From contig JAEYPL010000064.1 in NCBI GenBank assembly GCA_023410905.1, forward strand, positions 62,001 through 126,000: 64,000 bases of DNA, written 5' to 3'. A program made the position numbers and the translations under genes. This document shows positions 34,383 through 44,954 of the stretch, in pieces (the first letter of the stretch is position 1; each line of letters opens with the position of its first letter). Source of the DNA: Pseudomonadota bacterium. Lineage in GTDB: Bacteria; Pseudomonadota; Alphaproteobacteria; Rhizobiales; Hyphomicrobiaceae. Below the pieces are notes generated by a model, which did no database searches, was not told the DNA's origin, and worked only from the letters and a program-made list of their open reading frames with translations.

Positions 34383-35570
34383 TTACTGGCGATCTCCTCG
34401 ACGAATTTCGGTTGAATGTGGCGCGCGGTTGTTGGCTACGATCTCGCCGACCGGACCTGCAAACCGCCAGTCATCCGGTGTGATCCCTGAGGAAACGCGC
34501 GGCAGGAGCGGGAACACCAGCTCGGCGAAGCGATAGGCCTCTTCGAGATGCGGGTAGCCCGACATGATGAACGTATCGATGCCGAGCGCCATGTATTCCT
34601 TGATGCGGTCGGCGACCTCCTGCGGTTTTCCGACGAGCGCCGTTCCGGCACCCCCGCGCACCAATCCGACGCCGGCCCAGAGATTAGGACTGACGACGAG
34701 CTTGTCGCGCCTTCCGCCATGCAGCGCACGCATCCGCTGTTGACCTACGGAGTCCATGCGTTGGAACGTCGCCTGCGCGGCCGCGATCGTTTTGTCATCC
34801 ACATGCTGAATGAGTTCATCAGCTGCGCGCCATGCGGCCTCACTCGTCTCCCGCACGATGACGTGGAGGCGAATGCCGAACGTGAAGCGCCGCCCTCGCG
34901 CGGCCGCCACAATCGCGGCACGCTCGATCTTCTCCGCGACCTGCGCGGGCGGCTCACCCCATGTGAGATACTTGTCGACGGTCTCGGCGGCGACAGCAAT
35001 TCCCGCATCGGATGAACCGCCGAAGTACAACGGCGGATGCGGCTTCTGCACCGGCGGAAAGAGAAGTCGCCCATCTTCGATCCGAATGTGGCGGCCAGTG
35101 AAGTTGACAGTCTCTCCGGCGAGAAGCTGCCTGTAGACAGTCAGAAACTCATGCGTGACGGCGTAGCGCTCATCGTGCGGGAGAAAAATGCCATCACCCT
35201 TGTTCTCTACCGGATCGCCACCCGTCACCACATTGATGAGCAGGCGGCCCTGCAGCGTGCGATCGAGCGTCGCTGTCATGCGCGCAGCGACAGCTGGCGA
35301 TTGTAGTCCCGGCCTGACGGCGACCAGAAATCTCAGGCGCTCGGTCAGATGAGCCAGCGACGACGCCACGATCCAGGAGTCCTCGCAGCTTCGCCCCGTC
35401 GGCAACAGAACGCCGAAGTAACCAAGTTCATCCGCTGCTTGCGCGATCTGGCGGAGATAGGCGGGGCTCGATGCGCGCCCGCCAACAGACGTGCCGAGAT
35501 AGCGGCCGTCACCATGTGTCGGCAGAAACCAGAGAATGTTCGCGTGCTCGGCCGCATTTGGCGCAGTCAT
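34383..35570 (-). CDS. ssuD: FMNH2-dependent alkanesulfonate monooxygenase (SsuD-like)
   Basis: 395 residues from the ATG at 35570 ([20 protein letters not shown]). It is a luciferase-like TIM barrel with SsuD features: [58 protein letters not shown] and YFGGSSDAG. SsuD releases sulfite from alkanesulfonates using FMNH2 from a separate reductase. The SsuACB importer is about 10 kb away across the cys genes, so the set is split. No flavin reductase gene (ssuE) is in the window. Confidence 0.87.
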   Translation of the reverse strand: MTAPNAAEHANILWFLPTHGDGRYLGTSVGGRASSPAYLRQIAQAADELGYFGVLLPTGRSCEDSWIVASSLAHLTERLRFLVAVRPGLQSPAVAARMTATLDRTLQGRLLINVVTGGDPVENKGDGIFLPHDERYAVTHEFLTVYRQLLAGETVNFTGRHIRIEDGRLLFPPVQKPHPPLYFGGSSDAGIAVAAETVDKYLTWGEPPAQVAEKIERAAIVAAARGRRFTFGIRLHVIVRETSEAAWRAADELIQHVDDKTIAAAQATFQRMDSVGQQRMRALHGGRRDKLVVSPNLWAGVGLVRGGAGTALVGKPQEVADRIKEYMALGIDTFIMSGYPHLEEAYRFAELVFPLLPRVSSGITPDDWRFAGPVGEIVANNRAPHSTEIRRGDRQ

Positions 35571-35911
35571 CTCTATCTCCGTTGCAGCGTCTCTACAGCT
35601 CGCCATTTGACGAGCCCGGAATGTGCGCGTCTCGTCAGCTATGGGGAACGTCGAATATTTTCATTGCTTATGCCGTAGCGCGCATTCGCTGCCGGATGAG
35701 CCGGCGTAACAGAGCGGCGCCGTATTTCCGCAAGGGCCTCATAAGCTTCGAAACAAGAAATCGTTCGCAGAAGGCGGCGACCCGCCTAGCCTGCAATTGC
35801 GCCCTACCACAGGAGGGTCGCCGCGGTGATTTTGGATCAGGAGACTTGCGCCGCGTGATCAAACGCTAAGGTTCGCAGCTGAGGCCGCGAACTCCCGAAA
35901 GGAGCTCTGGC
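35571..35911. other. Intergenic region between ssuD and the sbp leader
   Basis: 341 bases that must hold the divergent promoters for ssuD and the sulfate operon. Weak open frames on both strands are unsupported. No CysB-like or SAM riboswitch-like structure could be recognised by eye. Confidence 0.4.
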
Positions 35912-35980
35912 ATGACCGAGTTTGCAAGAAAGTGCGCAGAACAGCACCAGCTCTGCGGCATGATCTGTCGATGCCGCTGA
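35912..35980 (+). CDS. Cysteine-rich 22-residue leader peptide upstream of sbp
   Basis: A 22-codon frame with a strong ribosome site, AAGGAG, 7 bases before its ATG. The peptide is MTEFARKCAEQHQLCGMICR then CR, with four cysteines, three of them in the last eight residues (CGMICRCR). It ends 141 bases before the sulfate-binding-protein gene. Mycobacteria have polycysteine short frames that act as cysteine-responsive attenuators; this has the same layout in an alphaproteobacterium. The function is inference, but frame plus ribosome site are seen directly. Confidence 0.6.
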   Translation: MTEFARKCAEQHQLCGMICRCR

Positions 35981-36035
35981 TCTGAGCGCAGAGAAGCGCC
36001 GGCACATCACGCCGCTCCATTTGAGACCCAGGACG

Positions 36036-36056
36036 CTGCAGCGGCTGACCGCGCAG
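36036..36056 (+). promoter_or_regulatory. Hairpin between the Cys-rich leader and sbp
   Basis: CTGC-A-GCGG, loop CTGA, CCGC-GCAG: an 8-pair stem with one bulged A, 55 bases after the leader stop and 66 bases before sbp. No T-run follows, so if it regulates it may act through translation or Rho rather than as an intrinsic terminator. Confidence 0.35.
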
Positions 36057-36121
36057 ATCGATCACTTGCGCCTGACTGACAGCGTCGGGTTACGAACAAC
36101 TATGCACATTGGAGACCATGC

Positions 36122-37153
36122 ATGACGAAATTGCTCTTCTCACGCCGGACGCTCGCCTCGGCCGGCATCGCTGCAAGCCTGGCATTGGCAACGACCGCTG
36201 GCATTGCCTGGGCGCAGTCCGTGACGCTGCTCAACGTGTCGTACGACCCGACACGAGAGCTCTACCAGGACTTCAACGCCGCCTTCATCAAGCATTGGAA
36301 GACAACCGAGAAGGCGGATGTATCGATCCGCCAATCGCACGGCGGCGCCGGAAAGCAGGCGCGATCGGTCATAGACGGCCTCGAAGCCGATGTCGTGACA
36401 CTGGCGCTTGCCTACGACATCGATGCCATCGCAGAGAGAGCCAAGCTGTTCCCGCAGGATTGGCAGAAGCGCCTGCCGCACAACTCAGCGCCCTATACGT
36501 CGACGATCGTCTTCCTCGTCCGCAAGGGCAATCCAAAGAACATCAAGGATTGGAACGATCTCGCGAAGCCGGGCATCGAGGTGATCACGCCGAACCCCAA
36601 AACATCAGGCGGCGCACGCTGGAACTATCTGGCAGCATGGGCCTACGCGCTGAAACAGCCGGGTGGCGATGAGGCCAAAGCCCGCGAGCTTGTGACCAAG
36701 ATCTATCAGAACGTCAAAGTACTGGACTCAGGCGCTCGCGGTTCAACGACGACATTCACGGAGCGCGGCATCGGTGATGTCTTCATTTCCTGGGAGAACG
36801 AGGCGTTTCTCGCCCTGAAGGAGCTGGGCAAGGACAAGGTCGATATTGTCGTGCCGAGCCTCTCGATCCTCGCCGAGCCTCCCGTCACGATTGTCGACAA
36901 GGTGGTCGATAAGAAGAACACGCGCAAAGTCGCCGAAGCGTACCTCAACTATCTCTATTCGCCCGAAGGGCAGGAGATTGCCGGCAAGCACTTCTATCGT
37001 CCGCGCGATCCCAAGGTGGCGGAGAAATTCAAGGATCAGTTCGTCAAGGTCGAGCTGATCACGATCGATGACGTGTTCGGAGGTTGGCAGAAGGCGCAGA
37101 AGGAGCACTTCGCCGACGGCGCCATCTTTGACCAGATCTACACCAAGCGATGA
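36122..37153 (+). CDS. sbp: Sulfate ABC transporter substrate-binding protein (copy 1)
   Basis: 343 residues. A Tat- or Sec-type signal with [20 protein letters not shown] precedes the sulfate-binding core: [60 protein letters not shown] and [19 protein letters not shown]. It binds sulfate or thiosulfate in the periplasm. A second copy lies 755 bases downstream, at the head of cysTWA. The Cys-rich leader is upstream. Confidence 0.9.
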   Translation: MTKLLFSRRTLASAGIAASLALATTAGIAWAQSVTLLNVSYDPTRELYQDFNAAFIKHWKTTEKADVSIRQSHGGAGKQARSVIDGLEADVVTLALAYDIDAIAERAKLFPQDWQKRLPHNSAPYTSTIVFLVRKGNPKNIKDWNDLAKPGIEVITPNPKTSGGARWNYLAAWAYALKQPGGDEAKARELVTKIYQNVKVLDSGARGSTTTFTERGIGDVFISWENEAFLALKELGKDKVDIVVPSLSILAEPPVTIVDKVVDKKNTRKVAEAYLNYLYSPEGQEIAGKHFYRPRDPKVAEKFKDQFVKVELITIDDVFGGWQKAQKEHFADGAIFDQIYTKR

Positions 37154-37216
37154 GTGTGATTGCCGGCCGGGGCATGTCCCTGCCGGTCATCCGCCAAATC
37201 TGCACGGAGCCCGCGC

Positions 37217-37783
37217 ATGGCCACGCCCCTGATCGTACCCGGCCTGTATGGAAGTTGTCGGCAACATTGGCAGAGCTGGCTCGAAGAACGCCTGCCCTTC
37301 GCGCATCGCGTTCTCCAAGCCAACTGGGACACGGCCGACATGACGGCGTGGTCAGAGGTCATCGAGAGGACGGTTCTGCGGGAGTCCGACCGCGTAGTTC
37401 TCATCGCGCACAGTTTCGTATGTCTCGCTGCGGTGGCGGCTACAAAGCGGCTCGCGCCCCGCATATCGAGCGCACTCCTGGTGGCGCCATGCGACACTCA
37501 ACGGGTCGGAGTCGACGAGCGTCTCATCGATTTCGAGTTGCCTTTTCCGAGCACGCTGGTCGCCAGTCGCAATGATCCCTGGATGAGCTTTTCTCGAGCG
37601 GAAGCTTGGGCGGAGCGTTGGGGGAGCCGTTTAGTGGACGTCGGTCACAAAGGCCGTATCAACGTGGCATCCGGCCACGGCCCGTGGCCCGACGTCCTGC
37701 CCTTGATCGCTGAACTATCAGGCAACTCGGGCGCTCTGGTGATGCGACGTTCGGATCGGCCGCAGCTCGATTGTGCTGTCTAG
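37217..37783 (+). CDS. RBBP9/YdeN-family alpha/beta hydrolase
   Basis: 188 residues from the ATG at 37217 (MATPLIVPGLYGSCRQHWQS). The nucleophile Ser is in LIAHSFVCLAAV, the Asp in ASRNDPWMSF, and the His in INVASGHGPWPDVL, the family's closing motif. It is a small serine hydrolase of unknown substrate, placed between the two sbp copies on the same strand. Upstream in-frame residues from 37160 are Cys/Ser-rich and unlike the family, so they are excluded. Confidence 0.84.
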   Translation: MATPLIVPGLYGSCRQHWQSWLEERLPFAHRVLQANWDTADMTAWSEVIERTVLRESDRVVLIAHSFVCLAAVAATKRLAPRISSALLVAPCDTQRVGVDERLIDFELPFPSTLVASRNDPWMSFSRAEAWAERWGSRLVDVGHKGRINVASGHGPWPDVLPLIAELSGNSGALVMRRSDRPQLDCAV

Positions 37784-37852
37784 CCGAGATCCCGCATCGC
37801 CCTCCGAGATAGCAGAGAAGCGCATATGGATCGCACTTCTTCTTGGTTGTAG

Positions 37853-37867
37853 GCGGGCGCTGCCCGC
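37853..37867 (+). promoter_or_regulatory. Short GC hairpin before second sbp
   Basis: GCGGGC and GCCCGC separated by three bases, 41 bases before the start of the second sulfate-binding-protein gene. It may be a terminator for the hydrolase gene or part of the sbp leader. No T-run follows. Confidence 0.3.
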
Positions 37868-37908
37868 TCGCATCATTCCCGCAAGCAACGTTTAACAGTG
37901 AGCCCCTC

Positions 37909-38922
37909 ATGAGCACGCGCAGCACCTTGTCGTGGATAGGATTCCTTCTGTCCTTCAGCTTTCTTCTCGCGGTCGCCGCCCTCGCGCAGCAGACGCAGCT
38001 CCTCAATGTTTCCTATGACGTCGCGCGCGAGCTCTACAAGGACGTGAATCCCGCGTTCGTCGCTTACGCGAAAAGCAAGTTCGGCACCGACGTCACGGTT
38101 AACCAGTCGCACGGCGGCTCGAGCAGGCAAGCGCTCTCGGTGATCGGCGGCCTCGAAGCCGATGTGATCACCATGAACCAGTCGCCGGACATCGACATCC
38201 TCGTCGAGCGGGGCGGGCTCGTAGACAAGGACTGGCGCAAGAAGTTTCCGCATGATGCGACGCCCTACACGACCACATCTGTCTTCCTCGTCCGCAAAGG
38301 CAATCCAAAGCAGATCAAGGACTGGAGCGATCTCGTCCGTCCCGGACTGCAGGTGATCGTGCCGAACCCAAAGACCTCGGGCAACGGGCGGTACACCTAT
38401 CTCGCCGCCTGGGGTTACGCGCTCATCAATGACGGCAGCGAAGACAAAGCGCGCGAATTCGTGACGAAGCTCTTCGGCAACGTGCCTGTACTCGATGGCG
38501 GCGGACGCGGTGCCACGACCACCTTCACGCAGCGCGATGTCGGCGATGCCCTGATCACATTCGAAAACGAGGCCATCTCCATCCAGAAGGAGCTCGGTGC
38601 CGACAAGTTCGATGTCGTCTATCCCTCCATCAGCATCGACGGTTCCGCTCCCGTCGCCGTCGTTGACAAGAACGTCGACAAGAAGGGAACGCGGAAGTTC
38701 GCTGAAGCCTATCTCGAGTTTCTCTTCTCTACGGACGGTCAGCGGATCATTGCCAAGCACAACTTCCGTCCGCGCGACCAGAAGGTCCTTGCCGAGTTCG
38801 CCGAACGCTTCCCGGCCATCAAGACCTTTTCCGTCGATGAGAAGCTCGGTGGCTGGGCTGCTGCGAACAAGAAGCACTTCGGCGATGGCGGCATCTACGA
38901 TCAGATCGTGGTGAAGAAGTAG
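37909..38922 (+). CDS. sbp: Sulfate ABC transporter substrate-binding protein (copy 2)
   Basis: 337 residues from the ATG at 37909, with a signal peptide (SFLLAVAALAQQ). The core repeats the first copy's motifs: LLNVSYDVARELYKDVNPAF, SHGGSSRQALSVIGGLEADV, VPNPKTSGNGRYTYLAAWGY, then TTFTQRDVGDALITFENEA. It directly abuts cysT (TAG then ATG), so it is the dedicated receptor of this importer, while copy 1 may be supplementary or differ in ligand. Confidence 0.9.
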   Translation: MSTRSTLSWIGFLLSFSFLLAVAALAQQTQLLNVSYDVARELYKDVNPAFVAYAKSKFGTDVTVNQSHGGSSRQALSVIGGLEADVITMNQSPDIDILVERGGLVDKDWRKKFPHDATPYTTTSVFLVRKGNPKQIKDWSDLVRPGLQVIVPNPKTSGNGRYTYLAAWGYALINDGSEDKAREFVTKLFGNVPVLDGGGRGATTTFTQRDVGDALITFENEAISIQKELGADKFDVVYPSISIDGSAPVAVVDKNVDKKGTRKFAEAYLEFLFSTDGQRIIAKHNFRPRDQKVLAEFAERFPAIKTFSVDEKLGGWAAANKKHFGDGGIYDQIVVKK

Positions 38923-39759
38923 ATGTCCTTGACGACCACGCGACGGGTGCTGCCGGGCTTCGGTCTCTCGCTCGGCTTCACCCTCGCCTACCTGTCCTTG
39001 ATCGTGCTCATTCCACTGGCGACCGTATTCATCAACACGGCCACGCTGTCGTTCGCTCAATTCTGGGACATCGTTTCGACGCCGCGGGTCGTCGCAACCT
39101 ACAGGCTGAGTTTCGGTGCCTCTCTGCTCGCGGCCGCGATCAACGTCGTATTCGGCGTGCTGCTCGCCTGGGTGCTGGTGCGCTATTCCTTCCCAGGCAA
39201 GAAACTCGTCGATGCGCTTGTGGATCTTCCCTTCGCGCTCCCGACCGCAGTCGCAGGCATCTCGCTCACCGCGATCTATGCCAAGAACGGCTGGCTCGGC
39301 CAGTATCTGGAGCCCCTCGGCATCAAGGTGGCCTTCACGCCGCTCGGCGTTCTCGTGGCGCTGATCTTCATCGGCCTGCCATTCGTCGTGCGCACAGTCC
39401 AGCCCGTGCTCGAAGATCTCGATGTCGAGTTCGAGGAAGCGGCCGCCTCGCTCGGCGCCACCCGCTGGCAAACGATCGTGCGTGTCGTCCTGCCGACATT
39501 GCTTCCGGCCATCTTGACCGGCTTCGCGCTCGCCTTTGCCCGCGCCGTCGGCGAGTACGGCTCCGTGATCTTCATCGCTGGCAATCTGCCGATGATCTCG
39601 GAGATCACGCCGCTCATCATCATAACCAAGCTCGAACAGTACGACTACGTCGGCGCCACGGCCGTCGCTGCGGTCATGCTCATCTTCTCGTTCGTCCTGC
39701 TCCTGCTGATCAACTTCCTTCAGGCTTGGACGCGGCGCAGCTCTCGGAGGATCACCTGA
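38923..39759 (+). CDS. cysT: Sulfate ABC transporter permease CysT (CysU)
   Basis: 278 residues with six membrane helices and the permease loop EEAAASLGATRWQTIVRVVL. The family segments DLPFALPTAVAGISLTAIYA and ARAVGEYGSVIFIAGNLPMI are clear CysT marks. It starts directly after the sbp stop and overlaps cysW (TGATG). It forms the membrane channel with CysW. Confidence 0.92.
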   Translation: MSLTTTRRVLPGFGLSLGFTLAYLSLIVLIPLATVFINTATLSFAQFWDIVSTPRVVATYRLSFGASLLAAAINVVFGVLLAWVLVRYSFPGKKLVDALVDLPFALPTAVAGISLTAIYAKNGWLGQYLEPLGIKVAFTPLGVLVALIFIGLPFVVRTVQPVLEDLDVEFEEAAASLGATRWQTIVRVVLPTLLPAILTGFALAFARAVGEYGSVIFIAGNLPMISEITPLIIITKLEQYDYVGATAVAAVMLIFSFVLLLLINFLQAWTRRSSRRIT

Positions 39760-40664
39760 TGGCAGGCGCTGCTGCTGCTGCGATCCCGGGCTCCCGCCAT
39801 GGCTCGGCCAAATACGAGAGTAAGCCCGCCGTCCGCGAGACCGGCCCGGTGCGCTTCGTGCTCCTCGCGGTATCGCTGATCTTTTTTCTCACGTTCCTGC
39901 TGCTGCCTCTGTTGGCGGTCTTCGTCGAAGCCCTGCGGCGCGGCTGGGGGGTGTATGTGGCCGCGCTCGTCGAGCCGGACGCCTTGGCGGCCATAAGGCT
40001 CACGTTGCTCACCGCAGCCATAGCCGTGCCACTCAATCTGATCTTCGGGCTTGCTGCTGCCTGGGCGATCGCCAAGTTCGAATTCCCCGGCAAGCAGTTC
40101 CTGACCACGCTCATCGATCTGCCATTCTCGGTATCGCCTGTCATTGCAGGCTTGATCTTCGTGCTGGTCTTCGGTGCGCAAGGCTGGTTCGGACCTTGGC
40201 TTGCCGATCGTGACATCAAGATCATCTTTGCCGTGCCAGGAATTGTTCTAGCGACCGTGTTCGTAACCTTCCCATTCGTTGCGCGCGAGCTGATCCCGCT
40301 CATGCAGGCGCAAGGAACCGAGGAAGAAGAAGCGGCCCTAACCCTTGGCGCCAGCGGATGGCAGATGTTCTGGCGCGTCACGCTACCCAACATAAAGTGG
40401 GCGCTGCTCTACGGCGTCATTCTTTGCAATGCGCGCGCCATGGGTGAGTTCGGCGCGGTTTCCGTTGTCTCCGGGCACATCCGCGGCCTGACGAACACGA
40501 TGCCGCTGCACGTGGAGATTCTTTACAACGAATATCAGTTCGCGGCTGCCTTCGCAGTTGCGTCCCTGCTTGCGCTGCTGGCCCTGGTGACGCTCGCACT
40601 GAAATCCTACATCGAATGGCAGGTGAGCCGTCAGACCTCCAGCAGAGAGGGAGAACTCTCATGA
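39759..40664 (+). CDS. cysW: Sulfate ABC transporter permease CysW
   Basis: 301 residues from the ATG at 39759, overlapping the cysT stop. An Ala-rich leader of 35 residues precedes six helices. CysW features are [20 protein letters not shown], then [20 protein letters not shown] and [20 protein letters not shown]. It overlaps cysA by 4 bases (ATGA). Confidence 0.92.
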   Translation: MAGAAAAAIPGSRHGSAKYESKPAVRETGPVRFVLLAVSLIFFLTFLLLPLLAVFVEALRRGWGVYVAALVEPDALAAIRLTLLTAAIAVPLNLIFGLAAAWAIAKFEFPGKQFLTTLIDLPFSVSPVIAGLIFVLVFGAQGWFGPWLADRDIKIIFAVPGIVLATVFVTFPFVARELIPLMQAQGTEEEEAALTLGASGWQMFWRVTLPNIKWALLYGVILCNARAMGEFGAVSVVSGHIRGLTNTMPLHVEILYNEYQFAAAFAVASLLALLALVTLALKSYIEWQVSRQTSSREGELS

Positions 40665-41746
40665 GCATCGCAGTCCGCAACATTCAAAAGAAGTTCGGAG
40701 CCTTTACCGCCCTGGACGGCGTCTCCCTGGACTTTCCCTCGGGCGAGTTGATCGCACTGCTCGGGCCTTCGGGCTGCGGAAAGACAACGCTGCTACGCAT
40801 CATCGCGGGTCTCGAGTGGCCCGACGTGGGCCAAGTGCTCCTCGACGGCAGGGACGCCTCCGACCAGCATGTGCGGGAGCGCCAAGTGGGCTTCGTCTTT
40901 CAGCACTATGCACTGTTCAGGCATCTCACGGTGTTCGAGAACGTCGCCTTCGGCCTGCGCGTCAAGCGCCGCGCCGAGCGGCCGTCGGAAGCCGCCATTC
41001 GCAAGCGCGTGCACGAGCTTCTCGATCTCGTTCAGCTGGACTGGCTGGCCGATCGCTATCCGACGCAACTCTCCGGTGGCCAGCGCCAGCGCATTGCGCT
41101 CGCCCGTGCGCTGGCAGTCGAACCGAAGGTGCTCCTCCTAGACGAGCCCTTCGGCGCTCTCGACGCGAAGGTGCGCAAGGAGCTACGGCGATGGCTGCGT
41201 CGACTGCACGAGGAGCTGCACATCACATCGATCTTCGTCACCCACGATCAGGACGAAGCGCTGGAGGTCGCGGATCGCATCGTTCTGATGAACAAGGGGC
41301 GCGTGGAGCAGGAAGGCGCCACCAGCGATGTCTATGAGCGACCGGCGACCGCCTTTGCCTACAGCTTCCTCGGCGCCGTCAACCGGCTGCCCGGCTCCGT
41401 CCAGGGTCAAGCTCTGAAAATCGGTGACGATCTGATACCGGCCAGCACGAGCAGCCTCGCGGCGGGGGATGCGGCAATCGCGTTCGCGCGTCCGTACGAG
41501 CTGAAGATCTCGACCGAGATCAACAGCACGGGCCTCTCGGCGCGCGTGAACCGCGTCCTGCTCAGTGGTGCCGTCGCACGCGTGGAGCTGACAGGAGAGA
41601 AGGTGCTGAATGGATCGGGCCGCCCTCCCGAGCTCGAAGTCGAGCTGACGAGAGAGGAGCTCGCACAGCTCAGCCTCTCAATCGGCCAACGCGTCCGCCT
41701 GGTATCGGACAACCTTAAGGCCTTCCCATATGCAGCAGGCAGTTGA
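40661..41746 (+). CDS. cysA: Sulfate ABC transporter ATP-binding protein CysA
   Basis: 361 residues from the ATG at 40661 ([20 protein letters not shown]). Walker [10 protein letters not shown], signature [16 protein letters not shown], Walker [14 protein letters not shown]-loop [11 protein letters not shown]. The C-terminal 120 residues form a TOBE/regulatory domain. It ends the importer operon and converges on cysN with only 21 bases between. Confidence 0.92.
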   Translation: MSIAVRNIQKKFGAFTALDGVSLDFPSGELIALLGPSGCGKTTLLRIIAGLEWPDVGQVLLDGRDASDQHVRERQVGFVFQHYALFRHLTVFENVAFGLRVKRRAERPSEAAIRKRVHELLDLVQLDWLADRYPTQLSGGQRQRIALARALAVEPKVLLLDEPFGALDAKVRKELRRWLRRLHEELHITSIFVTHDQDEALEVADRIVLMNKGRVEQEGATSDVYERPATAFAYSFLGAVNRLPGSVQGQALKIGDDLIPASTSSLAAGDAAIAFARPYELKISTEINSTGLSARVNRVLLSGAVARVELTGEKVLNGSGRPPELEVELTREELAQLSLSIGQRVRLVSDNLKAFPYAAGS

Positions 41747-41767
41747 GACCGCGGTCTTCTGCTTGGC

Positions 41768-43273
41768 TCACGATACTCGTCTGACGTCCACGCCTGCGAG
41801 CGCGAGAATTTCCGCGACGCCGTCAGCGCGGCGTTGATACTCGGGCGATAGCGGCGTCAGTCCTGCGCAGACCACTTTCGCGAGCATTGCCGTCGTCAGG
41901 ACGAACTGTGAACTCGCTTCGCCCTGTTCTTCATACAGCGCCACGACCGCACCGCCGGCGAGCGTTGCGCCTGTAAGGGCGTCGACCAGAACAACTGCGC
42001 CCGTACCTTTGTGATCTGCAAAGTTATCGAGCGTCGTGGAGCGCGCCAGCGAAACCGAGGCGAGAACCACATCGTTCTGATGGCAGAATGCGGCCTCGAC
42101 CTCGCCGAGCGTTTCGAGAGCGAGCTTGGCCTTTATCTGGACTGACAAGACTGGCACGAGATCGGTCGCACTTCGCAAGAACAACCGGCGCCCGGGATCG
42201 AACGGTGCATCCGCCATCCAGAACAGGCGGGCCTCCAGCCTTCTGACTTGTCGAGCGGGCGCATCCGGTGTGCTCAACACGGCGCCGCGCGAGATGTCGA
42301 GGTCCGTGTCGAGCTGAAGCACAACGGCCTGACCGCTGTGCGCCGCTTCCAGATCGCCGTCCATAGTGGCGATGCGGCGAACTCGAGCCGTGCGCCCGCT
42401 AGCATTGTCCAGAACCGCATCACCTACTGCAATCGATCCGGAGCTGACCGTACCGGCAATGCCGCGAAAGTCGGTCGCCCCCCTGACGGTGAGTTGCACA
42501 GGTAGGCGGAAGGCCGCTGTCGCGACAGTGCCGCGCGGTGGTATCCTGTTGAGCTGCTCGATGAGTGTCGGCCCTTCGTACCAGGTCATCGTCGAGGAAG
42601 AGCGAGCAACGTTGTCGCCGGTAGTCGCAACGACAGGGATCGCCGCGGCATCCTCGAAATCGAAGCGTGCCGTAAGGCCCCGGAAGTCAGCTTCGATCTC
42701 CCGAAAGCGGGCTTCGTTCCCGCCGACCAGGTCCATCTTGTTCACGGCAAGGATCACGCGGCGCACGCCCAGCAATCCAAGGATCGCGGCGTGCCGGCGC
42801 GTCTGCGGCTTCACGCCATGGCGCGCATCGACGAGCATGATTGCAACATCGGCGTGCGAAGCGCCGGTCGCCATGTTGCGCGTGTACTGCTCATGTCCAG
42901 GGCTGTCGATGATGACGTATCGGCGCGCGCCTGAGTCGATGTAACGCCACGCGATGTCAATCGTGATGCCTTGCTCGCGCTCCGCGGCGAGGCCATCCAC
43001 CAGTCGGCTCAGATCGACACGACCATCAGGCAACAGGGTCTGCATGACTTCGGCTCGCGCATCCTCGGGCAGGTCCGCGCCATCCCAAAGGAGCCGTCCG
43101 ATCAGCGTCGACTTTCCGTCATCCACCGATCCGCACGTCAGAACATGAATGAGATCGCTCGATCCGTCACCGAGGGCTGCATCGGCGAGCTTTTGTGGCT
43201 CACTCCCACCTGCTGTATTGGATGTTTCCGCTGCGTCTGGACGATCCGGCGCTTCTGCCAGTACGGCATTCAT
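41768..43273 (-). CDS. cysN: Sulfate adenylyltransferase subunit 1 (CysN), without APS kinase domain
   Basis: 501 residues. GTPase motifs: G1 GSVDDGKST, G2 region EREQGITIDIAWRY, G3 IDSPGHEQYTRNMATGA, G4 NKMD. Elongation-factor-like beta domains follow. There is no fused CysC kinase after residue 500, which agrees with the APS-type reductase encoded upstream. With CysD it makes APS from ATP and sulfate, driven by GTP. Its start overlaps the cysD stop (TGATG). Confidence 0.92.
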   Translation of the reverse strand: MNAVLAEAPDRPDAAETSNTAGGSEPQKLADAALGDGSSDLIHVLTCGSVDDGKSTLIGRLLWDGADLPEDARAEVMQTLLPDGRVDLSRLVDGLAAEREQGITIDIAWRYIDSGARRYVIIDSPGHEQYTRNMATGASHADVAIMLVDARHGVKPQTRRHAAILGLLGVRRVILAVNKMDLVGGNEARFREIEADFRGLTARFDFEDAAAIPVVATTGDNVARSSSTMTWYEGPTLIEQLNRIPPRGTVATAAFRLPVQLTVRGATDFRGIAGTVSSGSIAVGDAVLDNASGRTARVRRIATMDGDLEAAHSGQAVVLQLDTDLDISRGAVLSTPDAPARQVRRLEARLFWMADAPFDPGRRLFLRSATDLVPVLSVQIKAKLALETLGEVEAAFCHQNDVVLASVSLARSTTLDNFADHKGTGAVVLVDALTGATLAGGAVVALYEEQGEASSQFVLTTAMLAKVVCAGLTPLSPEYQRRADGVAEILALAGVDVRRVS

Positions 43274-44184
43274 CAGAAATAGCCTTCCAGTTTCTTCTTT
43301 TCCATCGCGCCCGCTTGATCGTGGTCAATCAGGCGTCCCTGCCTCTCGGATGTCCGGGCGGCTAGAGTCTCCGTTACGACCGAGAGAATATCGGAGGCCT
43401 CCGACTCGATCGCAGCCGTGAGCGGCCAGCAGCCGAGCGTTCGAAAGCGCACGCGACGCGGAACGACCTTTTCCTTATCCGCAAGGCGCAGGCGGTTGTC
43501 GTCGAGAACCAGAAGTTTGCCGTTACGCTCGATCGTGGGGCGCATCGCGGCGAGATAAAGCGGCACGACATCGAGCTTCTCGCGCAAGACGTAGCGCCAC
43601 ACATCACCTTCGGTCCAGTTCGAAAGCGGGAAGACACGGACGCTCTCGCCCGTTCCGAGCCGCCCATTGAGCAGGCTCCACATCTCCGGACGTTGATGGC
43701 GCGGATCCCAGCGATGCTCCGCAGTCCGGAAAGAGAAGATACGCTCCTTGGCGCGGCTCGCTTCCTCATCGCGTCGCGCACCACCGAATGCAGCATCAAA
43801 GCCATGATGGTCGAGCGCTTGACGCAAGGCCTCCGTCTTCATGACGTCCGTATAGAGCGACGGCGCGTAGTCGATTGGGTTTATGCCTCGCGCGCGTCCC
43901 TCTTCATTGACGTGCACGATCAGATCCAGGCCGAGCTCGCGCACGGTGCGATCCCGGAAGGCAATCATGTCGCGGAACTTCCACGTCGTGTCGATGTGAA
44001 GCAGGGGGAACGGTATGCGCTGAGGAAAGAAGGCCTTGCGCGCAAGATGGAGGAGGACTGTGGAGTCCTTGCCGATGAAATAGAGCAGTACCGGCTTACG
44101 AAACTGCGCTGCAGCCTCACGGAAGATATGAATACTCTCGGCCTCGAGCACATCGAGGCGGCTGATCGGCTTTGTCATGCTCAT
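43273..44184 (-). CDS. cysD: Sulfate adenylyltransferase subunit 2 (CysD)
   Basis: 303 residues with the PP-loop variant [20 protein letters not shown], then [20 protein letters not shown], the [20 protein letters not shown] loop and [12 protein letters not shown]. It is the catalytic ATP sulfurylase subunit and acts with CysN. It overlaps cysH by 4 bases (ATGA). Confidence 0.93.
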   Translation of the reverse strand: MSMTKPISRLDVLEAESIHIFREAAAQFRKPVLLYFIGKDSTVLLHLARKAFFPQRIPFPLLHIDTTWKFRDMIAFRDRTVRELGLDLIVHVNEEGRARGINPIDYAPSLYTDVMKTEALRQALDHHGFDAAFGGARRDEEASRAKERIFSFRTAEHRWDPRHQRPEMWSLLNGRLGTGESVRVFPLSNWTEGDVWRYVLREKLDVVPLYLAAMRPTIERNGKLLVLDDNRLRLADKEKVVPRRVRFRTLGCWPLTAAIESEASDILSVVTETLAARTSERQGRLIDHDQAGAMEKKKLEGYF

Positions 44185-44954
44185 GATCCCTCAGCGATCG
44201 ACCTGTTATGGAGGCCGCACTCCTTGCCTTCTTCGCTTTCCCACCACCATCGCCCCGCACGCACATCCTCGCCGGGCCGAATGGCGCGCGTACAGGGCTG
44301 GCAGCCAATGGATGGATAGCCGCGCGCGTGCAGCGGATTGGTCGGGATGTCATGCGCAGCAGCGTAGGCTTCGAGGCGATCCAGCGACCAATCGGCGAGC
44401 GGGTTGAGCTTGAGGAGACCGATCCCCGCGTCGAATTCGGCAAACGATATCGCGAGCCTGTCACTCGACTGCTCGCGCCGCAAACCCGTCAACCATGCCG
44501 CCGCACCCGCAAGAGCACGTTGCAGCGGCTTGACTTTCCGAACATCGCAGCACGCCTTGCGCGCTTCTAAGCCAAGACGGAAGCCGTTGATGCCATCGCG
44601 TGCGACGAGCGCCTCGAGCTGCTCCGAAGCGGGCGCGATCACCCGGATGCGAAGTCCGTAGCGGCGCTCGGTGCTCTCGATAGTGTCCAGCGTCTCCGGG
44701 AAGTGGCGCCCCGTATCCAGCGTGAAGACATCAAATGGCGCCCCGCTCGTCGCGATTGCATGAAGGACTGCCTGATCTTCAATGCCGAGGCTTGTCGAGA
44801 ACGCTATTCGCCCGGCAACGGCACGCGCGATGAAAGCGATTCGCTGCTCGATATGAGACCGCGCGGCCAGTTCTCTCGAAATGAGATCCGGTTCAGGAAC
44901 GAAAGATGACAGGTGTGCCGACACAGTAAGGATATTCCAGAAGGGCGTGCTCAA
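44181..44954 (-). CDS. cysH: Assimilatory adenylyl-sulfate (APS) reductase
   Basis: 257 residues. The iron-sulfur cysteines of APS-type reductases are present: [12 protein letters not shown] and [11 protein letters not shown], plus the catalytic end motif KECGLH. It reduces APS directly to sulfite, consistent with CysN lacking APS kinase. The start is a TTG at 44954 with GAGGG upstream; a GTG ten codons later is an alternative. It is the first gene of cysH-cysD-cysN. Confidence 0.88.
   Translation of the reverse strand: MSTPFWNILTVSAHLSSFVPEPDLISRELAARSHIEQRIAFIARAVAGRIAFSTSLGIEDQAVLHAIATSGAPFDVFTLDTGRHFPETLDTIESTERRYGLRIRVIAPASEQLEALVARDGINGFRLGLEARKACCDVRKVKPLQRALAGAAAWLTGLRREQSSDRLAISFAEFDAGIGLLKLNPLADWSLDRLEAYAAAHDIPTNPLHARGYPSIGCQPCTRAIRPGEDVRAGRWWWESEEGKECGLHNRSIAEGS

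Noticed and set aside
37873..39471. A 532-residue minus-strand open frame
   Set aside because: Antisense to sbp copy 2 and cysT, both clear family members. The translation is Glu/Arg-rich shadow text.
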